This document shows, piece by piece, positions 50,418 to 61,658 of a DNA stretch of 64,000 nucleotides. Made by a program: the position numbers and the translations under genes. The DNA is from Stutzerimonas stutzeri. GTDB taxonomy: Bacteria; Pseudomonadota; Gammaproteobacteria; Pseudomonadales; Pseudomonadaceae. How positions within the stretch are numbered: position 1 is the first letter of the stretch; the number at the start of each line of letters is the position of its first letter. The notes below the pieces were generated by a model that was given only the letters and a program-made list of their open reading frames with translations, did no database searches and was not told where the DNA came from. The stretch is from NCBI RefSeq assembly GCF_002909485.1, contig NZ_PPXG01000001.1:124001-188000 (forward strand). The letters run 5' to 3'.

Positions 50418-51353
50418 TTACTGCTTCGCCAGTTGCTCAGGCGTTTGCGACAGGCTGTATACGTATGCCGCCAGCAGATGCACCTTGTCGTTGCCGAGGT
50501 ACTGTTCCTGCGCCGGCATCTGACCGTTACGGCCGTGGCGGATGGTCTGCTGCAGTTGCGGCAGGCTTGAACCGTAGATCCAGGCGGCAGGGTTGGTCAG
50601 CTGCGGTGCACCGAGTGCGGCCATGCCTGCGCCGGTTGCACCGTGACAGACGGAGCAGGTTTGCGCGTATACCTCGGAACCGGCGGCCAGGTTGGCCTCG
50701 GTGCCTTCAGGCAGCGGCAGTCCAGCCAGCTCGTTGCGTACGAAGGCCGCGACGTTTTTCACGCCTTCATCGCCAATGACCTGACCCCAGGCCGGCATCG
50801 CTGCGATTCGTCCGTGGAGGATGCTTGCCTTGATTGTTTCCGGCTCGCCGCCCCAGCGCCATTCGTTATCGGCCAGGTTGGGGAAGCCGTTGGAACCCTT
50901 GGCGTCCGAACCATGGCAGATGGCGCAGTAGTTGGCGTACAGGCGAGCGCCGATCTTCAGTGCGCGTTCGTCCTGAGCGACTTCTGCGACGCTCATGGCC
51001 GAAAACTTGGCGAAGATCGGGCCGAACTTGGCGTCAGCCTGATCGACTTCGCGCTGCCATTCCTTTTCCTGGGTCCAGCCGCCTTCATAGCCCGGCAGAA
51101 CGCCTTTCCAGTTGCCCAGACCCGGATACAGGATCAGGTAGACGATGCCGAACAGCAGCGTGCCGATGAACAGCATGAACCACCACTTGGGCAGCGGGTT
51201 GTCATACTCCTCGATACCGTCGAAGGAATGCCCCATGGTCTTGTCGGTCGTGCCGGCAGATTCGCCCTTGCGGGTGGCGAAGATCAGCCAGAACAGAGCG
51301 ACGATGGTGCCCAGCGTCAGCAGGGCGATGTATCCACTCCAGAAAGTGCTCAT
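50418..51353 (-). CDS. ccoP: cbb3-type cytochrome c oxidase subunit III (diheme), copy 2
   Basis: A 311-aa diheme cytochrome c with the same plan as copy 1: N-terminal helices, FixP_N signature [15 protein letters not shown] (from FDGIEEYDN), and heme sites CAICH and CSVCH. Compared with copy 1 it has a short insertion and a less conserved stretch between the hemes ([15 protein letters not shown]). It ends ccoNOP-2. The upstream gap from ccoO-2 is 97 bp and lacks ccoQ. Confidence 0.95.
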   Translation of the reverse strand: MSTFWSGYIALLTLGTIVALFWLIFATRKGESAGTTDKTMGHSFDGIEEYDNPLPKWWFMLFIGTLLFGIVYLILYPGLGNWKGVLPGYEGGWTQEKEWQREVDQADAKFGPIFAKFSAMSVAEVAQDERALKIGARLYANYCAICHGSDAKGSNGFPNLADNEWRWGGEPETIKASILHGRIAAMPAWGQVIGDEGVKNVAAFVRNELAGLPLPEGTEANLAAGSEVYAQTCSVCHGATGAGMAALGAPQLTNPAAWIYGSSLPQLQQTIRHGRNGQMPAQEQYLGNDKVHLLAAYVYSLSQTPEQLAKQ

Positions 51354-51450
51354 GTGCTACTCCTGGACAGCCCGAGCAACTCTGGCTGTCCGCGATTGAA
51401 GTACCTGACGGCTGATTTGCCAGCCGGTCATTTTTCTTGGTCAGTACGAC
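51354..51450 (-). other. ccoO-2/ccoP-2 spacer with two hairpins in place of ccoQ
   Basis: GGACAGCC (51365-51372) and GGCTGTCC (51384-51391) form a perfect 8-bp stem, and a second stem around 51408-51429 pairs GGCTG with CAGCC. No open frame of CcoQ type fits in the 97 bp, whereas the corresponding place in cco-1 carries ccoQ. Confidence 0.7.
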
Positions 51451-52062
<612 letters not shown>

Positions 52063-52075
52063 TTACCTAGGCTCC

Positions 52076-53500
<1,425 letters not shown>

Positions 53501-53563
53501 GTATGGGCTTCCATCCACGGGTAATGAGCAGTTTTTTTCTTTCTAATAGAAAGCGAGGCAAGG

Positions 53564-54253
53564 ATGGGGAAAGGGCAATCTGCCGGTATTGACACGGATC
53601 AATACACACAAAGTGACAAAGGTCATCTCGTCAGATGGAACCAACCACGAGGCGGTGCTTGGGCGAGCTTGGTCCTGGCCCATGGCGCGGGTGCACCGAT
53701 GGACAGTACGTTCATGAATGAAATGGCTGATCGCCTTGCTGGCCGCGGGGTTGCAGTGTGCCGCTTCGAGTTCGCCTACATGGCGGCGCGTCGTGCGGAA
53801 GGCCGCAAGCGACCACCCAGTCCACAGGCGCAGCTGCTTGCGCAATGGCGCGAGATCTACGCCCAGGTGCGACAGCAGGCCACAGGGCTTCTAGCGATCG
53901 GCGGCAAGTCGATGGGCGGTCGTATGGCCAGTCTGTTGGCCGACGAAATAGGGGCAGATGCGTTGGTCTGTCTGGGCTATCCGTTTCATCCTGCTGGTAA
54001 CCAGGATAAACCGCGGGTAGTCCACCTCGCCGCGCTACAGACACCGACGTTGGTCATACAAGGTGAGCGCGACACATTGGGCAACCGCGAAACGGTTGAG
54101 CAGTACAAACTGTCGCCAGCGATCAGTTTGTACTGGCTCGCGGCGGCAGATCATGATCTCAAGCCGTTGAAACGTTCCGGACTGACCCATGATCAGCATC
54201 TAGATAGCGCCGCCGACGCAGTAGCGGCTTTTCTGCATGGTTTGGTGAGGTAA
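53564..54253 (+). CDS. Alpha/beta hydrolase, dienelactone-hydrolase-like (KANL3/TEX30 type)
   Basis: A 229-aa cytoplasmic hydrolase. The oxyanion region is LVLAHGAGAPMDS, the nucleophile elbow is IGGKSMGGRMAS (Ser in GKSMGG), and the acid and His fall in IQGERDTLGN and AADHDLKPL. The substrate is unknown. ATG 53564 is preceded by GAGG, but no other in-frame start is good; the true start could be later than drawn. The first codons overlap the Anr box and promoter of the divergent ccoNOP-2, so its own promoter must lie inside the ccoN-2 leader. Confidence 0.8.
   Translation: MGKGQSAGIDTDQYTQSDKGHLVRWNQPRGGAWASLVLAHGAGAPMDSTFMNEMADRLAGRGVAVCRFEFAYMAARRAEGRKRPPSPQAQLLAQWREIYAQVRQQATGLLAIGGKSMGGRMASLLADEIGADALVCLGYPFHPAGNQDKPRVVHLAALQTPTLVIQGERDTLGNRETVEQYKLSPAISLYWLAAADHDLKPLKRSGLTHDQHLDSAADAVAAFLHGLVR
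53589..53602 (-). promoter_or_regulatory. Anr box upstream of ccoNOP-2
   Basis: TTGATCCGTGTCAA on the minus strand (TTGAC-N4-ATCAA on the plus). The symmetry extends to TATTGA and TCAATA (53587-53604). It lies 89 bp before the ccoN-2 ATG; a class II start site would be near 53554, with CATCCT at the -10 place. It is also inside the first codons of the divergent hydrolase frame. Confidence 0.8.
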
Positions 54254-54307
54254 TGAGAATGCTGCTATCCACGGCCGACGCCTCACAACAACGGCCGTGG
54301 ATTGCCC

Positions 54308-55876
54308 TCAGCGGTTGAACCGCTCCACCAGCGAGTACTGGCCTTCCGCGGTCGCAGTGAGTTCTTCGCTGAGCAGTGCAGAACTGCGGGCATCCCCCGA
54401 GGTTTGGTCGGCGAGACGGGCAATGGTACTGACGTTGTGGCTGATCTCATCAGCGACCGCGCTTTGCTGCTCCGTAGCAGACGCGATCTGTGTGGTCATG
54501 TCGATGATATTGCCCATCGCTTCATTGATGCCGGCGAGGGCCTGGTCGGCCTGGGCCACCTGATCGACGCCACGGGCGGCATGCACGTGGCCATCTTCGG
54601 TTGTCTGCACTGCATGACGCGCCTGAGACTGCAATCTCTCGATCAGCTGATGAATCTCGCCGGTGGCTGAAGTCGTGCGCTGGGCGAGCTGGCGTACTTC
54701 ATCTGCCACCACAGCGAATCCGCGCCCGCTTTCGCCTGCCCGTGCGGCCTCGATGGCTGCGTTGAGCGCCAGCAGGTTGGTCTGGTCAGCGATGCTCTTG
54801 ATGACATCGACCACGCCGCCAATCGCCTGGCTATCGTTCGCCAGCTGATTGACCGCTTCACCCGTTTTGGCCACCGAGTCGGACAGCTGCTGGATCGCGA
54901 TACGTGTTTCGGCGGTAACCTCACGGCCATGAACAGTCAGGCGACTCGCTTCTCTGGTTGCCTCGGCCGCTAGCGCGACGTTGCTTGCCACCTCCTGTGT
55001 GGTGGCAGCCATTTCGTTGATGGCTGTTGCAACCTGCTCGGTCTCCTGATGCTGCTGCACAAGACCATTGGCGCAGTTCTGTGCCAGGGAGTCGGCCTGC
55101 TTGGCTTGGCCCTGAAGATGGATAGCGGTGTCTTGCAAGCGAGTCAGACAGGTCTTCAGGTGAGCCTGCTGGCTGAGCATCGCCATCTCCAGTTGCGCCT
55201 CGACACCTCGGCTATCGGTGTACATGCATGCGATAAGCGGGTCACTGGTGGTCTCACGTGCCAGCTGCAACAGACGCTTCAGGCCTCTCTGCTGCCATTG
55301 CAGACCCACGAGACCCAGCGGCACGGACAGCAGCGCTGCAGCAAAAAACGCTAGAGGATGATCGAATCCAGCGCCGACGAAAAAGCCGATCTGGCTGATG
55401 ACAATGAACGGTATCCACTTGCTCAGGATCGGTAGCCAGGTGTCGCGGCGGGGCACCCCGCTTTTGCCGGAATTGATGCGCGCATAGAGCGCTTCCGCCC
55501 GTTGGACCTGCTCGCGGGTCGGTTTGGTCCGCACGGACTCGTAGCCCGTGACTTGCCGTTGTTGATCGAGAATGGGGGTGACGTATGCATTGACCCAGTA
55601 GTGATCGCCAGTCTTGCGGCGATTCTTGACGATACCCATCCACGGTTTGCCCTGCTTGAGGGTCGACCACATATGTTCGAATACGGCGGGCGGCACGTCT
55701 GGGTGACGCACCAAATTATGCGGGGCGCGAATCAGCTCTTCGCGATCGAAGCCGCTAACCTCGGCAAAGATGCTGTTGCAGTACGTGATCTGGCCTTTGA
55801 GGTCCGTGGTTGAGACGAGCCGCTTCTGGTCTGGAAAGGCGTATTCACGTTGAGTTACGGGCTGGTTATTACGCAT
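54308..55876 (-). CDS. aer: Aerotaxis receptor Aer (PAS-containing methyl-accepting chemotaxis protein)
   Basis: A 522-aa chemoreceptor. An N-terminal PAS domain of the FAD-binding Aer kind (about 15-120: [47 protein letters not shown]) senses redox state. A helix pair (about 152-195) anchors it to the membrane, without a periplasmic domain. The signalling tip is [18 protein letters not shown] within a long coiled coil. It guides cells toward favourable oxygen levels. It is placed between the cco operons and acnA, as in P. aeruginosa. Confidence 0.94.
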   Translation of the reverse strand: MRNNQPVTQREYAFPDQKRLVSTTDLKGQITYCNSIFAEVSGFDREELIRAPHNLVRHPDVPPAVFEHMWSTLKQGKPWMGIVKNRRKTGDHYWVNAYVTPILDQQRQVTGYESVRTKPTREQVQRAEALYARINSGKSGVPRRDTWLPILSKWIPFIVISQIGFFVGAGFDHPLAFFAAALLSVPLGLVGLQWQQRGLKRLLQLARETTSDPLIACMYTDSRGVEAQLEMAMLSQQAHLKTCLTRLQDTAIHLQGQAKQADSLAQNCANGLVQQHQETEQVATAINEMAATTQEVASNVALAAEATREASRLTVHGREVTAETRIAIQQLSDSVAKTGEAVNQLANDSQAIGGVVDVIKSIADQTNLLALNAAIEAARAGESGRGFAVVADEVRQLAQRTTSATGEIHQLIERLQSQARHAVQTTEDGHVHAARGVDQVAQADQALAGINEAMGNIIDMTTQIASATEQQSAVADEISHNVSTIARLADQTSGDARSSALLSEELTATAEGQYSLVERFNR

Positions 55877-56223
55877 CGACTATCACGCCTGGCAAGAGGA
55901 ATCGTAAGGTGGCGCACCTGACCTTTGTATTTTTTTAAGGGGCCAGGCTGACCAGTTGGTCGGCCGGAGAGTGGCGTTCTTGAGCGAAAGCTGATCCTTG
56001 GATCAGTTTCTATTGCCCACAGGCGACCAGCGGCCGCCAAGGCTTAATGGTTCTGTCATGAGGTTTGGGCGATTGTCGACGTGTGTCCGGGTGCTTTGCG
56101 ATGCGAAGTGACGATCAGGGAGCCGGGCAGCGGGCAGGGATGTTCAGGGCAGCTGGAAACCACTCGCCGATGGACCGGCGGACGCCGGTGCGAAAGGAAT
56201 CGCACCGGCGCTTCCGGTTTCGA
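55877..56223 (-). promoter_or_regulatory. aer upstream region / acnA downstream region, 347 bp
   Basis: The gap lies between acnA (ending at 56224) and aer (starting at 55876), both minus strand, so it holds the acnA terminator and the aer promoter. CTGATCC-TT-GGATCAG (55991-56006) is a perfect palindrome about 115 bp before aer. It resembles an FNR-type site, but the inner spacing is N6 rather than N4. No gene is recognised here. Confidence 0.5.
56184..56209 (-). terminator. Hairpin after acnA
   Basis: GCCGGTGCGA, a 6-nt loop and TCGCACCGGC form a perfect 10-bp stem 14 bp beyond the acnA stop. No T-run follows on the minus strand. Confidence 0.55.
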
Positions 56224-58899
56224 TCAGCTGCCGATCAGCTGGCGCAACACGTAGTGCAGAATGCCGCCGGCCTTGAAGTACTGCACCTCGTTGAGGGTAT
56301 CGATGCGGCTCAGCACCTGGAACGAGTCGCGCGAGCCGTCGGCGCGTTCGACGTCAACGGTCAGCGTCTGGCGCGGCTTGATGTCGGCATCGAGCCCACG
56401 GATCGACAGCTTCTCCGTACCGTTCAAGCCCAGCGACTGACGCGTTTGCTCGCCAACGAACTGCAATGCCAGAACGCCCATGCCGATCAGGTTGGAGCGG
56501 TGAATACGCTCGAAACTCTCAGCGATCACCGCCTTCACGCCCAACAGGTTGGTGCCCTTGGCCGCCCAGTCGCGGCTGGAGCCGGTGCCGTATTCCTTGC
56601 CGGCAATTACCACCAGTGGCACTCCCTCGGCCTGATAGCGCATGGCGGCATCGTAGATCGAGAGTTTTTCGCCGCTCGGTTGATACAGCGTATTGCCCCC
56701 TTCCTCGCCGCCAAGCATCTCGTTGCGGATACGAATATTGGCAAAGGTGCCACGCATCATCACTTCGTGATTGCCCCGACGCGAGCCATAGGAGTTGAAG
56801 TCCTCCGGCGCTACGCCCAGCGACTGAAGGTACATGCCCGCCGGTGAGCTGGCTTTGATGTTGCCGGCCGGCGAGATGTGGTCGGTGGTGATCGAGTCGC
56901 CGAATACCGCCAGCACTCGAGCGTTCTCAACATCTGCCGGTGGAGTCGGTGGCTGGCCGATATCCTCGAAGTAGGGCGGGTTCTGCACGTAGCTGGAGCC
57001 GGCGTCCCACTTATAAGTGTCCCCGGCACTGACCGGAATCTTCTGCCAGTGCTCGTCGCCGCTGAACACGTCGGCATAACGGCTGCGGAACATCTCGCCA
57101 TCAATGCTCGCGACCGCTTCGGCGATCTCGGCGCTGCTCGGCCAGATATCCTTCAGGTACACCGGCTGGTTCTGCGCGTCATAGCCAAGTGGCTCACGGT
57201 CCATGTCGATACGAGTAGTGCCAGCCAGTGCGAAGGCGACCACCAGTGGTGGGGATGCCAGCCAGTTAGCCTTTACCAACGGGTGTACGCGACCCTCGAA
57301 GTTGCGGTTGCCGGAGAGCACGGAGGAGACGATCAGGTCGTTGTCGGTGATCGCCTGGCCAATAGGGTCTGGCAGCGGGCCGGAGTTGCCGATGCAGGTG
57401 GTACAGCCGTAGCCCACCAGATTGAAACCGAGTTCGTCCAGGTAACGCGTCAGCCCGGCACGCTCGAGGTAATCGGTGACCACCTTTGAGCCGGGCGCCA
57501 GCGATGTCTTGACCCAGGGCTGGCGTTTCATGCCGCGTTCGATTGCCTTCTTCGCAACCAGGCCTGCGGCCATCAGCACGTTCGGGTTTGAGGTATTGGT
57601 GCAGGAGGTGATGGCGGCGATGACGACGGCACCGTGTTTGAGCGCAAAGTTCTCACCGGCGACTGCAAACTCGGTATCGGTCTGTTGCTGGCGCCCGCTG
57701 GTTTCCAGAAGCAGATCGAAGTTCGCGCCAATATCGCCGAGCGTCACGCGGTCCTGCGGGCGCTTGGGGCCGGCGACGGAGGGCCGGACCTGGCTCAGAT
57801 CAAGCTCTAGGGTGGCGGTGAACTCAGGGTCGGGCGAATTGCTGTCGCGCCACATGCCTTGTGCCTTGCTGTAGGCCTCCACCAGGGCAATGCGCTCTTC
57901 GTTACGGCCAGTCAGGCGCAGGTAGTCGATGGTCACCTGGTCGACAGGGAAGAAGCCGCAAGTGGCGCCATATTCCGGCGCCATATTGCCGATGGTGGCG
58001 CGGTCGGCCAGTGGCAGGTGATCCAGGCCAGGGCCATAGAACTCGACGAACTTGCCGACCACGCCGTGCTTGCGCAGCATCTGCGTCACGGTCAGCACCA
58101 GGTCGGTGGCGGTGACGCCTTCGTTGAGTTTGCCGGTCAGGCGGAAGCCGATGACCTCCGGGATCAGCATCGACACCGGCTGCCCAAGCATTGCCGCCTC
58201 GGCCTCGATACCGCCGACACCCCAGCCGAGCACCCCCAGGCCATTGATCATCGTGGTGTGCGAGTCAGTGCCGACCAAGGTATCGGGATAGGCAAAGGTT
58301 TCGCCATTCTCTTCACGGGTCCAGACCACCTGGCCGAGATACTCCAGATTCACCTGGTGACAGATGCCAGTGCCCGGCGGTACCACGGCGAAGTTATCGA
58401 AGGCTTGTTGGCCCCAACGCAGGAACTCGTAGCGCTCGCCGTTGCGTTGCATCTCTATCGCGACGTTCTGCTCGAACGCCTGGTTGGTGCCGAAGCGATC
58501 GACCATCACCGAATGGTCGATGACAAGGTCCACCGGAGAAAGCGGGTTGATCTTCTGCGGATCACCCCCGGCTTTTGCGACGGCATCGCGCATGGCAGCC
58601 AGATCGACAACAGCCGGTACGCCGGTGAAATCCTGCATCAGTACGCGAGCTGGGCGGTACTGGATTTCCTGGTCAGAGCTGCGGGTCTGCAGCCAACTCA
58701 CCAACGACTTCAGGTCGTCGGCGCGCACGGTCAGGTTATCTTCCCAGCGCAGCAGGTTTTCCAGCAGCACTTTGAGAGAGGTTGGCAGGCGGCTGATGTC
58801 GCCCAGCTGAGCAGCCGCATCGGGCAGGCTGTAGTAGTAGTAGGTCTTGCCGGCGACTTCGAGGCTTCGGCGGCATTTCAGGCTATCCAGGGAAGGCAT
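56224..58899 (-). CDS. acnA: Aconitate hydratase A
   Basis: An 891-aa 4Fe-4S enzyme converting citrate to isocitrate in the TCA and glyoxylate cycles. The cluster cysteines are in [12 protein letters not shown] and [39 protein letters not shown] and the C-terminal swivel domain [15 protein letters not shown] are typical of AcnA (IRP-like) enzymes. Length is normal. AcnA is usually the stress- and stationary-phase aconitase. It is divergent from rlmM. Confidence 0.97.
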   Translation of the reverse strand: MPSLDSLKCRRSLEVAGKTYYYYSLPDAAAQLGDISRLPTSLKVLLENLLRWEDNLTVRADDLKSLVSWLQTRSSDQEIQYRPARVLMQDFTGVPAVVDLAAMRDAVAKAGGDPQKINPLSPVDLVIDHSVMVDRFGTNQAFEQNVAIEMQRNGERYEFLRWGQQAFDNFAVVPPGTGICHQVNLEYLGQVVWTREENGETFAYPDTLVGTDSHTTMINGLGVLGWGVGGIEAEAAMLGQPVSMLIPEVIGFRLTGKLNEGVTATDLVLTVTQMLRKHGVVGKFVEFYGPGLDHLPLADRATIGNMAPEYGATCGFFPVDQVTIDYLRLTGRNEERIALVEAYSKAQGMWRDSNSPDPEFTATLELDLSQVRPSVAGPKRPQDRVTLGDIGANFDLLLETSGRQQQTDTEFAVAGENFALKHGAVVIAAITSCTNTSNPNVLMAAGLVAKKAIERGMKRQPWVKTSLAPGSKVVTDYLERAGLTRYLDELGFNLVGYGCTTCIGNSGPLPDPIGQAITDNDLIVSSVLSGNRNFEGRVHPLVKANWLASPPLVVAFALAGTTRIDMDREPLGYDAQNQPVYLKDIWPSSAEIAEAVASIDGEMFRSRYADVFSGDEHWQKIPVSAGDTYKWDAGSSYVQNPPYFEDIGQPPTPPADVENARVLAVFGDSITTDHISPAGNIKASSPAGMYLQSLGVAPEDFNSYGSRRGNHEVMMRGTFANIRIRNEMLGGEEGGNTLYQPSGEKLSIYDAAMRYQAEGVPLVVIAGKEYGTGSSRDWAAKGTNLLGVKAVIAESFERIHRSNLIGMGVLALQFVGEQTRQSLGLNGTEKLSIRGLDADIKPRQTLTVDVERADGSRDSFQVLSRIDTLNEVQYFKAGGILHYVLRQLIGS

Positions 58900-59063
58900 T
58901 CCTCATCTCCTTGTGCCCACACGGTAAGGGCTGGCTGATGAATGAGCGGTGAAGCCCGGAGGGCTTCGCTACTGCACTGGACCGGGTCATGCGGGCGAGG
59001 GTTCCCGTGGTCAGCTATGATGCGCGGCTTTGGCGCAGGTCCGCCCGCTGACAGGATTCGAAC

Positions 59064-60113
59064 ATGAACACATTGCTGCTGCATTGCCGCCCCGGATTCG
59101 AAGGCGAGGTTTGCGCGGAAATCAGCGAACATGCCGCCGCACTCGACGTCGCCGGTTACGCCAAAGCGCGGCCGGAGAGTGCTTGCGCGGAGTTCATCTG
59201 CAGCGATGCCGGCGATGCTGAGCGTCTGATGCGCAAGCTGCATTTCGCCGGGCTGATCTTTCCCAGGCAATGGGCGCGTGGCGAGTACCTGCAACTTCCT
59301 GAAACGGATCGCATCAGTGTGCTTCTGGCGTATCTCTCGAGTTATCCGGTGTGCAGCGGCCTGTGGTTGGAGGTACTGGATACCAACGACGGCAAGGAGC
59401 TGTCCAACTTCTGCCGCAAGTTCGAGGCACCACTACGCAAGGCGCTGATCAAGGCCTGTCGCCTCGACGAGCAGGGCAGAGGCCCGCGTCTGCTGCTGAC
59501 CTTCAAGAGCGGCCGAGAGGTGTTCGCCGGCATCGCCGAGACCAATAACAGCGCGCTGTGGCCCATGGGCATACCCCGACTGAAGTTCCCCCGCCAGGCA
59601 CCGAGCCGTTCCACGCTCAAGCTGGAAGAGGCGTGGCACCACTTCATTCCGCGTGACCAGTGGGACACACGATTGGCGGCGGGCATGACCGGGGTCGATC
59701 TCGGTGCGGCGCCGGGTGGCTGGACCTGGCAGCTGGTCAATCGGCACATCAAGGTCAGCGCGGTAGACAACGGACCGATGGACCCTGATCTGATGGATTC
59801 CGGACTGGTCGAGCATTACCGGGCTGACGGCTTCACTTTTCGTCCGCGCAAACCGGTGAACTGGATGGTCTGCGACATCGTCGAAAAGCCGGCACGGAAT
59901 GCGGCGCTGCTGGAAACATGGATTGGCGAAGGCCTATGCCGCGAAGCGGTGGTCAACCTCAAACTGCCGATGAAGCAGCGCTATGCCGAAGTGAAAAGAC
60001 TGCTGGAGCGAATTGCCGATGGCCTGGCCGCGCGCGGCGTCAAGGCCAGTATCGGCTGCAAGCAGCTGTATCACGATCGTGAAGAGGTGACCTGTCATCT
60101 GCGGCGCCTCTGA
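59064..60113 (+). CDS. rlmM: 23S rRNA 2'-O-methyltransferase RlmM (C2498)
   Basis: A 349-aa enzyme methylating the ribose of C2498 in 23S rRNA. The N-terminal THUMP-like domain starts MNTLLLHCRPGFEGEV; the SAM-binding motif is GVDLGAAPGGWTWQLV, with DNGPMD, MVCDIVEKP (Asp) and VNLKLPMKQRY (Lys) forming the K-D-K-E type active site. ATG 59064 was chosen from family length. It is divergent from acnA and followed by tusA. Confidence 0.95.
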   Translation: MNTLLLHCRPGFEGEVCAEISEHAAALDVAGYAKARPESACAEFICSDAGDAERLMRKLHFAGLIFPRQWARGEYLQLPETDRISVLLAYLSSYPVCSGLWLEVLDTNDGKELSNFCRKFEAPLRKALIKACRLDEQGRGPRLLLTFKSGREVFAGIAETNNSALWPMGIPRLKFPRQAPSRSTLKLEEAWHHFIPRDQWDTRLAAGMTGVDLGAAPGGWTWQLVNRHIKVSAVDNGPMDPDLMDSGLVEHYRADGFTFRPRKPVNWMVCDIVEKPARNAALLETWIGEGLCREAVVNLKLPMKQRYAEVKRLLERIADGLAARGVKASIGCKQLYHDREEVTCHLRRL

Positions 60114-60176
60114 TACACGCGGATGACCTGTTCGCCTGCTTGCGCGACAATGCCGACCTGATTTCCGGAGCCCAAG

Positions 60177-60428
60177 ATGACCCAATCAGCTGAAATGACC
60201 GTCGATGCCGTACTCGATGCCAGCGGCCTGAACTGCCCCGAGCCGGTGATGATGCTGCACAACAAGGTGCGCGATTTGGCCGGTGGCGCCTTGCTCAAGG
60301 TGATCGCCACCGATCCCTCGACCCAGCGCGACATCCCCAAGTTCTGCATTTTCCTTGGCCATGATCTGGTCGAACAGCAGGAAGCGGCAGGCACCTACCT
60401 CTACTGGATTCGTAAGAAGAGCGAGTGA
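60177..60428 (+). CDS. tusA: Sulfurtransferase TusA family protein
   Basis: An 83-aa SirA/TusA-like protein with the active-site Cys in [13 protein letters not shown] (CPEP motif) and the family pattern [15 protein letters not shown]. TusA passes sulfur from IscS toward 2-thiolation of tRNA wobble uridine and to molybdenum cofactor synthesis. ATG 60177 lies 63 bp after rlmM, as in P. aeruginosa. Confidence 0.94.
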   Translation: MTQSAEMTVDAVLDASGLNCPEPVMMLHNKVRDLAGGALLKVIATDPSTQRDIPKFCIFLGHDLVEQQEAAGTYLYWIRKKSE

Positions 60429-60459
60429 TCGATGGGCGTGCCGGTTCGATCACTCGGCC

Positions 60460-61308
60460 TCAGGTCAATTCCTCGCGATTACCGCCCGCTTGCTGGCGCC
60501 GCCACATGCGGGTCAGCCAGCGCCAGGCGATCCAGCCGCCGCCAATCAGGTAGATCAGCCCGCCCGGCACCCACATGATCAGCCCGGCCAGTTGCTGGTC
60601 CTCCACCGAACGACCTTCGCCGTAGAACGAGACAGTGCCGAAGGTGAGCAGGGCGCCCAACAGACCGGTGTGCATCAGCGTCAGCAATACGGCCATCAGC
60701 GCCTGCGGTACCTGCTTTGGATTGGCACGCAACACCGACCACCAGAACAGCCAGCCGGTGAACAGAAAGCAGGCGTGCTCGAATGCATGCCACCACAGGT
60801 TGTCCAGCGCCAACACGTAGAGCTTCGGCGTGTGCCAGATCCAGATGATCGCTCCGTGCAGCAATGCCAGTAGCGTGGGATAACGACCGGCGCGAAGGAT
60901 GCCCGTCCACACCGGCTGCGCGAACCTGCCGGTGACACCGCGCCATTGCGGCAGCGGCCTGGCCAGCGCCCACAGCGGGGCAATCACGATGATGAATAGC
61001 ATGTGCTGGGTCATGTGCCAGCTGGTGCTGCTTTCCGCCCAATCGTCGATTGGCCCGAATACGGCCAATACGACCAGTAGCATGGCACTGTGAAAGCAGA
61101 ATGCTTCGCTGCGCCGCGGTGGCACCTTGCGGGCGCCCAGCACATAAAGCAGCCACGCGGCCGCGACCAGAACGGCCGTGAGCAGCAGGGGCGCGCGCTC
61201 GAGGATATGGGCGTCGAACAGGCCATGAGCATGGGCGGGCAGAGGCAGGGTGATCGCCGTCAACGCTAGAGTCCGCGTCCAGCGATTCTTAGAAAGGTCT
61301 ACAGGCAT
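60460..61308 (-). CDS. Cytochrome c oxidase assembly protein, caa3_CtaG type
   Basis: A 282-aa membrane protein with about seven helices of the Bacillus CtaG-type family (caa3_CtaG), thought to help CuB insertion in heme-copper oxidases. Seen motifs: SWHMTQHMLFIIVIAPLWAL, IWIWHTPKLYVLALDN, HAFEHACFLFTGWLFWW and LMWVPGGLIYL. The His-rich helices could bind copper. Start ATG 61308 overlaps the upstream small membrane protein gene by 10 bp, so it belongs to the oxidase operon. It is not related to the Cox11-type CtaG. Confidence 0.88.
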   Translation of the reverse strand: MPVDLSKNRWTRTLALTAITLPLPAHAHGLFDAHILERAPLLLTAVLVAAAWLLYVLGARKVPPRRSEAFCFHSAMLLVVLAVFGPIDDWAESSTSWHMTQHMLFIIVIAPLWALARPLPQWRGVTGRFAQPVWTGILRAGRYPTLLALLHGAIIWIWHTPKLYVLALDNLWWHAFEHACFLFTGWLFWWSVLRANPKQVPQALMAVLLTLMHTGLLGALLTFGTVSFYGEGRSVEDQQLAGLIMWVPGGLIYLIGGGWIAWRWLTRMWRRQQAGGNREELT

Positions 61309-61658
61309 GGCGGAATCTGCAACAGCGGAATGCCAACGAAGAGGGTCGCCAGCGCTGCGATAAAGTGAATGCCCGCGGCCACCTTGGTGACGAAAAGTTG
61401 CCGCTCGTTCAACTCTTGAGGCGGTCGCGACAGGCGCCAGAAGTAGCGCGCCAGCCAGAGTAATAGTGCCAGCGTCAGCAGGGTCAGCACGCCGAGGCCG
61501 CCGTTCAGCCAGTTCCATACGCCTTCTGCGGGGTCCGGCGGGCTTACTTTGCAGATCACTGCCTGGCCACCGTACATCGCGACGAACCACAGGCTCCAGA
61601 TGATCAGCCCGATCGGGATCTGTACCGGGTGGAAGGGTGAAGTGCGAGCGTATGCCAT
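61299..61658 (-). CDS. Small membrane protein of the heme-copper oxidase cluster
   Basis: A 119-aa protein with three hydrophobic segments (IPIGLIIWSLWFVAMYGG, GGLGVLTLLTLALLLWLA, AGIHFIAALATLFVGIPLL). It starts at TGATG overlapping the stop of the fused subunit I/III gene. Its place between the oxidase and CtaG genes suggests an accessory or subunit IV-like role, but no named family is recognised. ATG 61658 gives MAYARTSPF. Confidence 0.75.
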   Translation of the reverse strand: MAYARTSPFHPVQIPIGLIIWSLWFVAMYGGQAVICKVSPPDPAEGVWNWLNGGLGVLTLLTLALLLWLARYFWRLSRPPQELNERQLFVTKVAAGIHFIAALATLFVGIPLLQIPPCL

